A stretch of 24,090 nt of DNA from JANWHF01 sp036276235 (GTDB lineage: Bacteria; Planctomycetota; Phycisphaerae; Tepidisphaerales; Tepidisphaeraceae), in NCBI GenBank assembly GCA_036276235.1, contig DATBDZ010000126.1, positions 1 through 24,090 on the forward strand, given 5' to 3'. This document shows, one piece after another, positions 1 through 8,049 of the stretch. The notes beneath the pieces were generated by a model. That model was not told the DNA's origin. It did no database searches and saw nothing but the letters and a program-made list of their open reading frames with translations. Position numbers and translations under genes: made by a program. Positions within the stretch are counted from its first letter, which is position 1. Every line of letters begins with the position of its first letter.

Positions 1-3000
1 AACCCGGAGACGGCGGCGGTTGTCGGCGAAAGCTGCGCCGTCGGGATCACCTGCCGCGATTGGCTGGGGCTCGACCACTCGAGCTTCACTGAAGGCGTAT
101 CCGCATGATCCTGGTAATCGAGGCGGATATCGTACTTCTGCCCGCCGACCAGCGCGATCGCCGCCGAATCCTGTGTGGCGGCATGATCGTTGAAGTCATC
201 GATGATCAACTGCCCATCGACCCAAAGCCGCACGCCATCGGCAGCGGTGACGAAAAACGTGTACGTCTCGGTATAGAGCGGCTGCACCGATCCCACCCAT
301 CGCACCGAGAAATTGTTGGGGCCAACAGAAGGGTCGGGCGGCGTCGGGCTCCAGTTGAAATTCACCGACGAATCCAGCCGCGAAAGCTTGTATGAGCTGA
401 ACGTCGGGGCGGCGTAATAATCCGCGAGCAAACCCGTACCCGTGCCGGTAGCGCTCACTGTCACGTTATCAAATCGCGCGTTGGCGACGGCCAGCGTGGT
501 CGTCGAAGTGACCGCCAGGCCGATCAGCACCGTGCCGGTCATGGTAACCGTAGCAGTGCCAATCAAATTCCAGGTTTTCCCGTCGGCGGACCAGAACGCG
601 CTCATCGTGTTACCCACGCGCGTCAGCTTGACCCACGCCGGCGCGGCCACCGAAGCCACCGTCGTCGTTACCGCCGCGCTGCTCGCTGCCGTGCGCCGGG
701 TGAAGAGGACGCCTGCTCCCGGCGTGACAACAACATCGGCGAAGATCGAGCCGGTGCCGGTTCCCTGGCGGATCATCACACCGGCCTTGGCAGCCGTGTT
801 GGTGTTCTGCTGCGACGCCACGCGCGCGACGATCTGCCCATCGCCGTTGAGATTTTGATAGACGTAATGAAACGCGTCGGCGGTGCTGTTGATGTCGGCG
901 CCGGTGCCGTTGATGTTGAAGGTGCCGTTGGCGTAGGTTCCGTTTCCCACGCCTGCCGCGCTGGTTCCGATGTCCTGCTGCGTCCAGGGCGAGGGAAGCG
1001 TGTGCGTCGCGAAAGTCTGAATCTCGCTGGCGCTGAGAGCGCGGCTGTAGATCCGCACATCATCCACCGCGCCGTTGAAATACTGGGTGTTGTTTCCCTT
1101 GGAGCCGCCGATCCAAAGATCGCCGCCGCCGCTGGCGTTGAATGCGGTTCCCGTCGCGACCGCGGCACCGTCCACGTAAAGCGTGCGCGTGTTAGCCGCG
1201 CCGTTTTGCACGATCGCCACGTAATGCCACCCGGCCAGCGGGCGCGTCGGGGACACCGTCGTGGCGGCGGTTCCTTCGAGCACGTTCACATCCGATTGCG
1301 TCGCGAAGGCCCACTTGTTGTTGGGATCGATATAGATGCCGTATCCGTTCCCCAGGTCGGCGGATTTGGTGACGATGCCCGCCCATTTGCCCGGCAGTGC
1401 ATTGGGACGAATCCATGCCCCGACGGTGAAGCTCTGCGCCGCCGTGAATTGCAGGGAGGAAGAATTGGGGACGGCCACATGCGCATCGGCCACGCCCGCG
1501 CCGTGGAAATTGATTGCGGATGCGCCGACCAATCCAAGCGACCACGTCGTCTCGCCGCTTAATGTTCCATTATTGCCGGTCCCCGAATGATCGGCGGCAA
1601 TGTTGCTCGCGCCTTCGTCGAACGTCCAGTAGCCGACCAGATTGTTCACATTGGCGGTCGTCGCGCTGGCGATGTTGGATGGAGCGGACGTCGAAAAATT
1701 CGCGGCACGGATGCGGTAATAGTACGTCGTCCCGTCTTTCGCGCTGGTATCGGAGAAGCTGTTAGTCTGCGCGGCGGCAGCGCCCAAGTAAGTGAAGTTG
1801 ACGCCGTCCGTCGATCGCTCGATCGAGAAGCTTGTTTCGTTGCTCGAGTTGTCATTCCAGGCGAGGCGGACTTCATTTGCTCCGACCGCCACCGCGGAAA
1901 GATTTGATGGCGCTGCCGGCGCGGCTTGGCCAACCGGGCCCAGGCCAAACACGGTCAGCGTCGTCGCCGTTCCGACGTAAACGTGGCCATTTGCAATTGT
2001 CGGCGAAGCAAATTTCACCCCTGAATCAAGCTGATCGCGCGCACCCGCCACGTTGCTGTCCCAATACTCCTGATCGAGATTGGCGGGATTAAAGGCGCGG
2101 AGGATCGATGGATTTCCAAAATCCATCTCCCAGAGAATGCCGTTGGTTGAGCCATTGGCAGAAACAGATAACGCGCCACCCGGATACGACGCGGTGAACG
2201 GCCCGCTGTTCTCGAAGGTGAGCAGCCCGTTTGAAACCGTGTAAGACTTGAGCTGATCGTTGCTCGGCGTCAGATAAACGCGGCCATTGAAGTAAACCGG
2301 CGTATCAAAAATCTGCCCGACAAGGCCGGGAAATTCCTGGACGGCAACGTCATCGACGGTCGCCCCATTGACGGTAACGCCTGTCCCGACGTGGCCGAGG
2401 TTATCGCGATTGACGACGTACAGCCGGCCTTCCTTGCCGCCGGCGATCAATTCGTTGGGAACCGGCCCGCCCTGGCCGGTGAGCATCAGCAAACCGCTGG
2501 AGCCGAAATCCCGATCGTTGGCGTTGAGGGCGCTCCAGTTGTAGACGACGAAATAATCGGCCGGCTGCGTGGGATTATTCGGATTGAGCTTGAGGATCGA
2601 CTCGCCGAAATCCTTCCCATCGACGCTTCCATTTCCGACTGAGACATAAATGTTGCCGCTGGAGTCGGCGACGGGCGCGCCGCCCGCCATCCACACGCCC
2701 CCTTCGCTGCCGTTGGGCGTAACGCAGTACGCAAAGGTCTGTTGAAGCGTCAGTTCGTTGTAGCCGATCACCCAGCCGTGGTAGACACCGACATCGCCAT
2801 GCGCGGCCCAGCAGATGTAAACCACGCCATTGATGAGCGCCAGCGCCGTTCGCTGATTGTTGCGAAGCGCATCGAAATGAACTTTCCCGTTTGCATCCGT
2901 GCCGGCGCCGGTACCGGTCGCCGAGGCGGCTATCGCCACCGGCCCGCCAAATTTTTCAGCGCCGGTGGTGATATCCAAAGCATGCAAACGTTGCACGTAA

Positions 3001-3566
3001 GTCGTGACGCCGTTGGTGACTTCCTTGGTCTTGGCGACGACGTACAGCGTGTTGTTAGTGCGATCGATCACCCCCGTCCCGGTGATGCCGATCTCAGGGC
3101 TGAGATCGCCGGTGCCGACATCGGTGGATGGAACGGTGGTCACCCCAGCCGCCGGGTTGATGAACGATTTTTTCCAAAGCGGCGCGCCCGGCGCGTCGGC
3201 ATCAAACGCATAAACGCTGTCGTGCTCGGTTGTCACATAAACAACATTGTGCGTCTTCCCATCCGACATCACGACGCCGTTCACATACAGCGGCTGGCCA
3301 TACACCTGGCCATCCACGGTGTCGGTAAACAACTTCCCAAACGAATTCTGATTGACGTTGGCCGGCGTCAGAATCGTTTCATTCAGATTTTGCCCGGTGC
3401 GGCCAAGATCGTTGTGGTAGGTCAGCACGTCGGTTGCCGACAACAACACGCGCCCCTCGAGCGGTTCAATCCGGCACCCCGCAACAGCACGTCGAAGAGC
3501 CGACCGATTGGCACCAATGGATTTTTGAGCAGCGCGGGCGGCAACTGATTTTTTGTACTTCGGCAT
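1..3566 (-). CDS. Giant secreted multidomain surface protein (PQQ-like propeller, FN3, LamG, PA14), C-terminus beyond window
   Basis: The reading frame is open on the minus strand from an ATG at 3566 to the window edge, giving 1188 residues. The N-terminus is basic and ends in IEPLEGRVLLSA (about residues 33-44), the motif found at the start of many planctomycete exported proteins. Residues 50-540 resemble a PQQ-like beta-propeller, with strands such as NVVYVTTEHDSVYAFDAD. Residues about 548-640 are a fibronectin type III domain (SNLSAVAVGANEVRLAWND). Residues about 642-850 are a LamG/concanavalin fold (VGYWTFDEGA to DDVRIYSRALS). Residues about 858-1038 resemble a DUF1349-type concanavalin domain. 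Residues about 1058-1175 are a PA14 domain (ETYTFFVTAADGVRLWVDG). All modules suggest an extracellular carbohydrate-binding or adhesive role, which is inference. No catalytic domain is visible in this part. No strong Shine-Dalgarno precedes the ATG; a GAGGGG lies about 12 nt upstream. Confidence 0.88.
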   Translation of the reverse strand, partial: MPKYKKSVAARAAQKSIGANRSALRRAVAGCRIEPLEGRVLLSATDVLTYHNDLGRTGQNLNETILTPANVNQNSFGKLFTDTVDGQVYGQPLYVNGVVMSDGKTHNVVYVTTEHDSVYAFDADAPGAPLWKKSFINPAAGVTTVPSTDVGTGDLSPEIGITGTGVIDRTNNTLYVVAKTKEVTNGVTTYVQRLHALDITTGAEKFGGPVAIAASATGTGAGTDANGKVHFDALRNNQRTALALINGVVYICWAAHGDVGVYHGWVIGYNELTLQQTFAYCVTPNGSEGGVWMAGGAPVADSSGNIYVSVGNGSVDGKDFGESILKLNPNNPTQPADYFVVYNWSALNANDRDFGSSGLLMLTGQGGPVPNELIAGGKEGRLYVVNRDNLGHVGTGVTVNGATVDDVAVQEFPGLVGQIFDTPVYFNGRVYLTPSNDQLKSYTVSNGLLTFENSGPFTASYPGGALSVSANGSTNGILWEMDFGNPSILRAFNPANLDQEYWDSNVAGARDQLDSGVKFASPTIANGHVYVGTATTLTVFGLGPVGQAAPAAPSNLSAVAVGANEVRLAWNDNSSNETSFSIERSTDGVNFTYLGAAAAQTNSFSDTSAKDGTTYYYRIRAANFSTSAPSNIASATTANVNNLVGYWTFDEGASNIAADHSGTGNNGTLSGETTWSLGLVGASAINFHGAGVADAHVAVPNSSSLQFTAAQSFTVGAWIRPNALPGKWAGIVTKSADLGNGYGIYIDPNNKWAFATQSDVNVLEGTAATTVSPTRPLAGWHYVAIVQNGAANTRTLYVDGAAVATGTAFNASGGGDLWIGGSKGNNTQYFNGAVDDVRIYSRALSASEIQTFATHTLPSPWTQQDIGTSAAGVGNGTYANGTFNINGTGADINSTADAFHYVYQNLNGDGQIVARVASQQNTNTAAKAGVMIRQGTGTGSIFADVVVTPGAGVLFTRRTAASSAAVTTTVASVAAPAWVKLTRVGNTMSAFWSADGKTWNLIGTATVTMTGTVLIGLAVTSTTTLAVANARFDNVTVSATGTGTGLLADYYAAPTFSSYKLSRLDSSVNFNWSPTPPDPSVGPNNFSVRWVGSVQPLYTETYTFFVTAADGVRLWVDGQLIIDDFNDHAATQDSAAIALVGGQKYDIRLDYQDHADTPSVKLEWSSPSQSRQVIPTAQLSPTTAAVSG

Positions 3567-3873
3567 CGGGAACAAAGCCCCTCACGTCAAAACATCAAAG
3601 AGATTGCCAGGCAATCAGGAAACGACAGCGGCGGCGGATATACGATCAGGAATCAGGGCCAGTTCAGGCGGCGCAATACAACAAGGATAGAAACCAACCA
3701 GAGCCCCCTCCATCGGCCTCAATTCTTCAAGGACATTCACCCTCGGCGGCAAAACGCCGCCGCCCGGATCAAAGCAAATTCAATAGCGGGGAAACCGCTG
3801 ATGATTCAGCAAAACGCCTGATGATCCTCCGGCGAGGAGTGTAGCGAGTTGATAGAACGGCGGCCATAAGAAT
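3567..3873. other. Intergenic leader region upstream of the giant surface protein
   Basis: No convincing gene is visible in these 307 bases. On the minus strand this is the 5' region of the surface protein gene and should hold its promoter, but I could not identify clear -35 and -10 boxes. It contains a small GC-rich hairpin at 3744-3762 (arms CGGCGGC and GCCGCCG around an A-rich loop) and a weaker one just beyond 3780. Open frames crossing it are short and have no recognisable motifs. Confidence 0.5.
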
Positions 3874-4032
3874 ATGAAACAATTCACCCCATTTTCACGC
3901 GCGCAGCGGCCTCAACCGGGGATTGTGGAACCCGTGGACTTTGCCGATCAGATGGGATACCGTTTTATTCCGCCATGGCAGCGCATCAGCGCACACATGG
4001 CGAAATCTCGTTCCCGTAGCTCAATTGGATAG
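3874..4032 (+). CDS. Possible small protein (52 aa) overlapping the tRNA-Arg gene
   Basis: An ATG at 3874 opens a 52-codon frame that ends at a TAG inside the D-loop of the tRNA-Arg gene. The product begins MKQFTPFSRAQRPQPGIVEP, continues through VDFADQMGYRFIPPWQR and ends in the basic, serine-rich stretch MAKSRSRSSIG encoded partly by the tRNA. The composition looks protein-like, without runs of low complexity, but I do not recognise the family and there is no clear ribosome binding site, only an A-rich GGCGGCCATAAGAAT before the ATG. It could equally be a chance frame in the tRNA promoter region. Conservation in related genomes would decide. Confidence 0.3.
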   Translation: MKQFTPFSRAQRPQPGIVEPVDFADQMGYRFIPPWQRISAHMAKSRSRSSIG

Positions 4033-4083
4033 AGCGTCGGCCTCCGGAGCCGAAGGTTGTAGGTTCGAGCCCCACCGGGAACG
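4010..4083 (+). tRNA. tRNA-Arg (anticodon CCG)
   Basis: The 74-nt sequence folds as a cloverleaf. The acceptor stem is GTTCCCG/CGGGAAC (4010-4016 with 4076-4082), the D-stem GCTC/GAGC, and the anticodon stem TCGGC/GCCGA with loop CTCCGGA. This gives anticodon CCG at 4044-4046, reading the CGG codon. The variable loop has 5 nt, the T-loop is TTCGAGC and the discriminator is G. The T-stem 4059-4063/4071-4075 contains one A-C mismatch (A4061 with C4073). CCA is not encoded. It stands alone between two minus-strand surface-protein genes. Confidence 0.93.
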
Positions 4084-4100
4084 TTAATCCTTGACTAGCC

Positions 4101-7007
4101 TTACACGGGAAGCAACTCGATACCGGAAACGATTGCATTGCCGACCACGCCGGTGAATTTGAGGGTCAGCGTACCGTTGGTGACGTTGACGGTGAAGGTC
4201 CTGGCCACCGCTTTCTTATTAGCGCCGGCGGCGGCGAACACATCGAAGTTGCTCAGGATCGGTGTGCCCTGGGCCGACACGTTGAATTTGCGCTGGCCGG
4301 CGGTCGTCGCCGTTGGCTCCTCGAACAGCAGGCGAAGCTGGTAGCTGCCGTTGGCGACCGACTTGCTGAACGTGAAGCTCGAACCGAAGCGGTAGCTGGA
4401 GAACAGCCCGTCGTCGAACGTGCCGGCGATCGCGGCGCCGCTGACCGTGGTCGTGCCGCCGGAGAAGCCGCTGTCGGCTGACCAGACATTGCCGTACGTA
4501 TCGGTGAAGCTCGCGCCGCCGGCGTTGACGTGTACCGCCGGCCGATCGGAGCGGATGATTGAGATGCCGCTCACCAGCGCGTTGCCGACCACGCCCTGGA
4601 ACGACAGATTCAGCGCGCCGTCGCTCACATTGGCGACGATGATCTTCGAGAAGGCATGCTTGACGCCGGCGCTGGCGACAAGGTCGAGATTGGAGATGAC
4701 CTTCGTCCCTTCGGCAAACACATTGAATTTGCGCTGGCCGGACGCGGTCGAGGTCGGGTCGGCGAACAGCAGCTTCACGGTGTACTGGCCGTTGGGCACC
4801 GTTCGGGCAAAAGTGAAGCTGGATCCGGCGCGGCGATCGTAGAAGAGGGCATCGTCGCTGGTGCCCGCCACACTGAACGCGGACGTGGAAACCGAACCGC
4901 CGGTGAATCCGCCGTCGGCTTGCCAGACGTTGAGCAGCGAATCGGTAAAGGCCGGCCCGCCCGCGTTGATGCGCACCGGTGGGAACGGCGCCAGCGAGCT
5001 GGCCGCAAACGTTGCCGACAGCGTGTAGTTGCACCCGCCGTTCACCCCCATCATGCGGACGAAATACTTGCCCGCCCCCAGCGTGCGGGTGATCGACTCG
5101 TTGGGCGAGTCGGCAACGTCGCTGCTGGCGATGATGTCGCCGGAATCGATGATGCCGTTGTTGTTGGCGTCCTTGATCAGGGCCATCGACAGGTCTTCGC
5201 CGGGCACGCCGGTGCTCTTCAGCGTCGCGGTGTAAGTCGAGGGGAGCGTGAAGGAATAGAAATCCAGATAATCGCTGGGCGGGCCAAAGTTTTCTTCGGC
5301 GTAGTCTTTGAAGGTCTGCGTCGGGGGATTGGAGCCCGAGATCGCCGCCATCGGCCGCGCGGCCCCGAGGCTGTTGCCGGCGTAGTCGCTGACCACGCGC
5401 AAGTTGTAGACTTCCTGACCGCCGGAATTGGCTACTTGCAGGAAATACGTTCCTGCCGCCAGGGACGATTGCAGCGTGCCCGTGTTCGATAGAGCGATGC
5501 TTTCACCGCTGTCGACATATCCATTGTTGTTACTGTCGCGGATGATCGTCAGCGACGGGGTCGTTGTCTGGCGGGAATAAAAGCTGTTGGCGAAAACGCT
5601 TGCCAGCAGCGATCCCGGCGCACTCATGGTGAATTTGTAGAAATCGGTGAAATCGCCGCCGGGCCGCTCGCCAAACCCGCCGTCGTAGAAACTTTCGCCG
5701 GTCAGTGCGCCGGCATTAATGGCCTTGGTCATGTTGGCGTATCCCTTGGGATCGCCGCTGACGCCGTCAAAGTCGCTTTCCACATCGAGCTGATAGCTGG
5801 TGTAGGCGGTGTTTGTGCCGGGGATAACGTTGATGTAATACGTCCCGGCGGCAAGCGTGGTATGAATCGCGCCGCCGTTGTCGCCGGTGGTTTGGGTGAT
5901 AATCTCGCTTGGTTCGATGAATCCGTTGCCGTTGGTGTCCCGCGCCAGTTGCATGTTGGCGCCGAAGGTCGGCGGCTGCAGCCCCTGCGCAACCAGCAGC
6001 GTCAAATCAATCGGCGAGGTTTTGGAAAGCGTGAATTTGTGAAGATCGGTACCGTCGGCATAGCTGGCCAACCCGGTGAAGCCGGTGCCGACCATGTCGT
6101 ACTCCTCGCGCGCTGAATTGGTCACATCGCCAAGGTCACGCGCCGTGCCGGTGACATCGCCCGCGTAGTCGCTGACGATGCGATAATTGTAATCTCCCGA
6201 CCCGCTGATTTGGGTAAACTTCACGTAATACGTTCCCGCCGGCGCGCTGAAACGGTCGAGATTGAATGACCCTCCGCTGTCGGCGGCGCCGTTGGCAATG
6301 ACGCTGCCGCTGGAATCCAGCAATTGCATGTTGTCCACCAGCGCGCCTGGATCGTTATTGATCGGCTGCTGCCGCAGACTGATCGTTCCCGGGGCTTCCA
6401 TCCGGAATTTTACGTAATCGACGTTATCGCGATAGTCCAGGTAATCGCCTTGCAGGATCTTGCTGTAATTCCAGAACTTGTCGCTGCTCTGCCCCCAGCT
6501 TGTGCCGATGTCGCGTGCTGTCGCAAGCGTTGAGCCGGCGTAGTCGTTGTAAAGGAACAGGCTGTAATTGGTCGAGCCGGAGAAGGCAGCGACGCGGACA
6601 TAGAAATACTGGTTGCCCGGTAAATCGACATCGATTGTCTCGCTCTGACTTCCACCCAGTCGCGAACTTGCGACTTGATTTTGATTCTGGTCGTACACAT
6701 ACAGGTCCGCGTCGGCCGAGAGCGCGTCCAGGTTCGCGTGCAGATGGGAAGGTCCGTAGAGGTTGTAAAACTTGAAGTAGTCATTGGCGTCGCCGCCGGC
6801 GGTCACTGTGCCGGTCGGCTGGAGGTTCTGCTCGAGATAGATGTTGTTCGGCGGCGTATAGGCCTGCGCGAAGGTGTCGTCCGGCTCTTGCGCGGCGCTG
6901 AGCAACAGGCGACTTTCCAGCGCCAGCGGCATCATGATTGGCCGGTTTGTCCCCGCCAATCGGGCTTTGGAAGAACGACGCGAAAATGATTCAAAACGGC
7001 GATGCAT
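4101..7007 (-). CDS. Secreted PPC-repeat / EF-loop / double-malectin surface protein
   Basis: This is a 968-aa extracellular protein of unknown ligand. The N-terminus has a basic leader followed by LALESRLLLSA (28-38), the planctomycete export-associated motif. About five pre-peptidase C-terminal (PPC)-like beta domains follow (roughly 40-155, 157-280, 285-410, 415-540, 545-668), each with core phrases such as DANDYFKF, NVDYVKFRM, TDFYKFTM or AGTYYVKF. Three of them carry a canonical 12-residue EF-hand calcium loop: DTNGNGFIEPSE (357-368), DSNNNGYVDSGE (491-502) and DANNNGIIDSGD (613-624). Two malectin-type carbohydrate-binding domains end the protein (about 678-813 and 823-968, each starting NAGG.(A/S)FTD). 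No protease or glycosidase active site is seen. A purine-rich GGAAAGG lies about 8 nt before the ATG. It is codirectional with the other surface-protein gene across the tRNA. Confidence 0.9.
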   Translation of the reverse strand: MHRRFESFSRRSSKARLAGTNRPIMMPLALESRLLLSAAQEPDDTFAQAYTPPNNIYLEQNLQPTGTVTAGGDANDYFKFYNLYGPSHLHANLDALSADADLYVYDQNQNQVASSRLGGSQSETIDVDLPGNQYFYVRVAAFSGSTNYSLFLYNDYAGSTLATARDIGTSWGQSSDKFWNYSKILQGDYLDYRDNVDYVKFRMEAPGTISLRQQPINNDPGALVDNMQLLDSSGSVIANGAADSGGSFNLDRFSAPAGTYYVKFTQISGSGDYNYRIVSDYAGDVTGTARDLGDVTNSAREEYDMVGTGFTGLASYADGTDLHKFTLSKTSPIDLTLLVAQGLQPPTFGANMQLARDTNGNGFIEPSEIITQTTGDNGGAIHTTLAAGTYYINVIPGTNTAYTSYQLDVESDFDGVSGDPKGYANMTKAINAGALTGESFYDGGFGERPGGDFTDFYKFTMSAPGSLLASVFANSFYSRQTTTPSLTIIRDSNNNGYVDSGESIALSNTGTLQSSLAAGTYFLQVANSGGQEVYNLRVVSDYAGNSLGAARPMAAISGSNPPTQTFKDYAEENFGPPSDYLDFYSFTLPSTYTATLKSTGVPGEDLSMALIKDANNNGIIDSGDIIASSDVADSPNESITRTLGAGKYFVRMMGVNGGCNYTLSATFAASSLAPFPPVRINAGGPAFTDSLLNVWQADGGFTGGSVSTSAFSVAGTSDDALFYDRRAGSSFTFARTVPNGQYTVKLLFADPTSTASGQRKFNVFAEGTKVISNLDLVASAGVKHAFSKIIVANVSDGALNLSFQGVVGNALVSGISIIRSDRPAVHVNAGGASFTDTYGNVWSADSGFSGGTTTVSGAAIAGTFDDGLFSSYRFGSSFTFSKSVANGSYQLRLLFEEPTATTAGQRKFNVSAQGTPILSNFDVFAAAGANKKAVARTFTVNVTNGTLTLKFTGVVGNAIVSGIELLPV

Positions 7008-7259
7008 GTTCGAGCCCTTTCCAAAAGAAACGTCCGCCCCTGATCAACACGTGCTATATCCAACAACGAAGCAGCAACCTACTCGCACGGCAAATCGCCC
7101 GCAACAAAAAATTACCGCCCTGTTCAGGGCAGTTGCGACCGCGTGCTTCGCAATGGAAATAGCGGCGATGCATTGGCGCGAAGATGCCCGATCCCGACGC
7201 CGCGTTCAACTATAAACTGACGAGGAAGGTTATAACCCCCGCTTTGGCGCGGCCTGCGG

Positions 7260-7847
7260 TTACCGCAGATTCAAAAACTCCACCATGTGCTGGTCATACA
7301 CCTTTTGTGCCTGCGGGTCGGAGAGCGGCAGCCGCAGCTCGTTGATGACTTTTGTGCCCATGCCGATCCATTCGCGCCAGCAGTCGGCACAGATTTTTTC
7401 GTAGATCTGCTGGCCGACGGCGTTGCGGAAGGGGGGCTTGGTCAGCTTCTTTTTGATCTGGCCGCAGCGATGGCAGAGGACTTCCCCTTCGCCTACAGGT
7501 TGTTGCTGCGTGGAGCTCGCGAAATCGGGGACGGGGGCGCCGAGGTCTTTGAGCATGCGTGCCATGTCGTTGCGCGGCATCATCTCGCCACGCTCGTCGG
7601 CGCGCTTGGCGCCTTCGGTCAGCTTTGCAATCGCCTCGGGCTGGCGATTGAGATTGAGCAGGGCGGTGGCGAGGAACTGATACGCCTTGCTGATGTTCGG
7701 ATTGATCGCCAAACAGCGTTCAAAGCTGGCGGCGGCTTCGTCAAAGCGCTCCGCCTGCAAAAGCTCGCGGCCAAGCGAAAAATGGCCCAGCTCATTGTTC
7801 GGATCAGCCTCGGCCATCTTGCGGAATTGTTCGAGTCGGTCAGCCAT
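7260..7847 (-). CDS. TPR protein fused to a YggX-like Fe(II)-trafficking domain
   Basis: The protein has 195 aa and two parts. Residues about 17-84 form two tetratricopeptide-like repeats (NNELGHFSLGRELLQAERF, then a second helical pair with ATALLNLNRQPEAI). Residues about 122-194 match the YggX/Iron_traffic family in order: a Cys in EVLC, a PPF segment, VGQQIYEKI, CWREW, INELRL, and a terminal HMVEFLNL. YggX proteins (about 90 aa, stand-alone in Gammaproteobacteria) are linked to iron handling and protection of Fe-S enzymes from oxidation. Here two CxxC pairs (C125-C128 and C153-C156) are present, whereas the classical protein has one conserved N-terminal Cys, so zinc or iron binding is plausible but inferred. 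The gene lies downstream of folE, separated by a hairpin-rich repeat block. No Shine-Dalgarno is evident. Confidence 0.82.
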   Translation of the reverse strand: MADRLEQFRKMAEADPNNELGHFSLGRELLQAERFDEAAASFERCLAINPNISKAYQFLATALLNLNRQPEAIAKLTEGAKRADERGEMMPRNDMARMLKDLGAPVPDFASSTQQQPVGEGEVLCHRCGQIKKKLTKPPFRNAVGQQIYEKICADCWREWIGMGTKVINELRLPLSDPQAQKVYDQHMVEFLNLR

Positions 7848-7857
7848 TGCTTACAAA

Positions 7858-8043
7858 GGAGACAGGAGCCAGGAGACAGGAGCCAGGAGAAGACCGGCAA
7901 ATGGCCGGCGCTCGATCCCACTAGCTACTGGTTCCAGACTCCTGTCTCCTGTCTCCTTCTTGCGTTATTCGGGAGCCACTAGCCAGGAGAGAACCGGCAA
8001 GTCTGTCCTCCTCCTGGCTCCTGTCTACTGGCTCCTGTCTCCT
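7858..8043. repeat. Block of direct and inverted GGAGACAGGAGCC-type repeats
   Basis: The gap between folE and the TPR-YggX gene is filled by short units built from GGAGACAGGAGCC and its complement. Plus-sense units lie at 7858-7890 and 7974-7990, and complementary units at about 7938-7957 and 8008-8043, so several alternative hairpins can form. Two 20-nt direct copies, AGCCAGGAGA followed by AGACCGGCAA or GAACCGGCAA, start exactly 100 bases apart (7881 and 7981). No coding potential is seen. Confidence 0.8.
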
Positions 8044-8049
8044 ATTTCC

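Noticed and set aside
2742..3548. 268-codon plus-strand frame
   Set aside because: Antisense to the propeller region of the giant surface protein; Arg-rich shadow composition.
7209..7237. TATAGT and the palindrome GGTTATAACC as promoter or operator of the 968-aa gene
   Set aside because: No matching -35 box at proper spacing and the site is about 200 nt from the start codon; too weak to list.
7858..8043. Possible CRISPR array
   Set aside because: Repeats are short, occur in both orientations and lack regular unique spacers; no cas genes are nearby.
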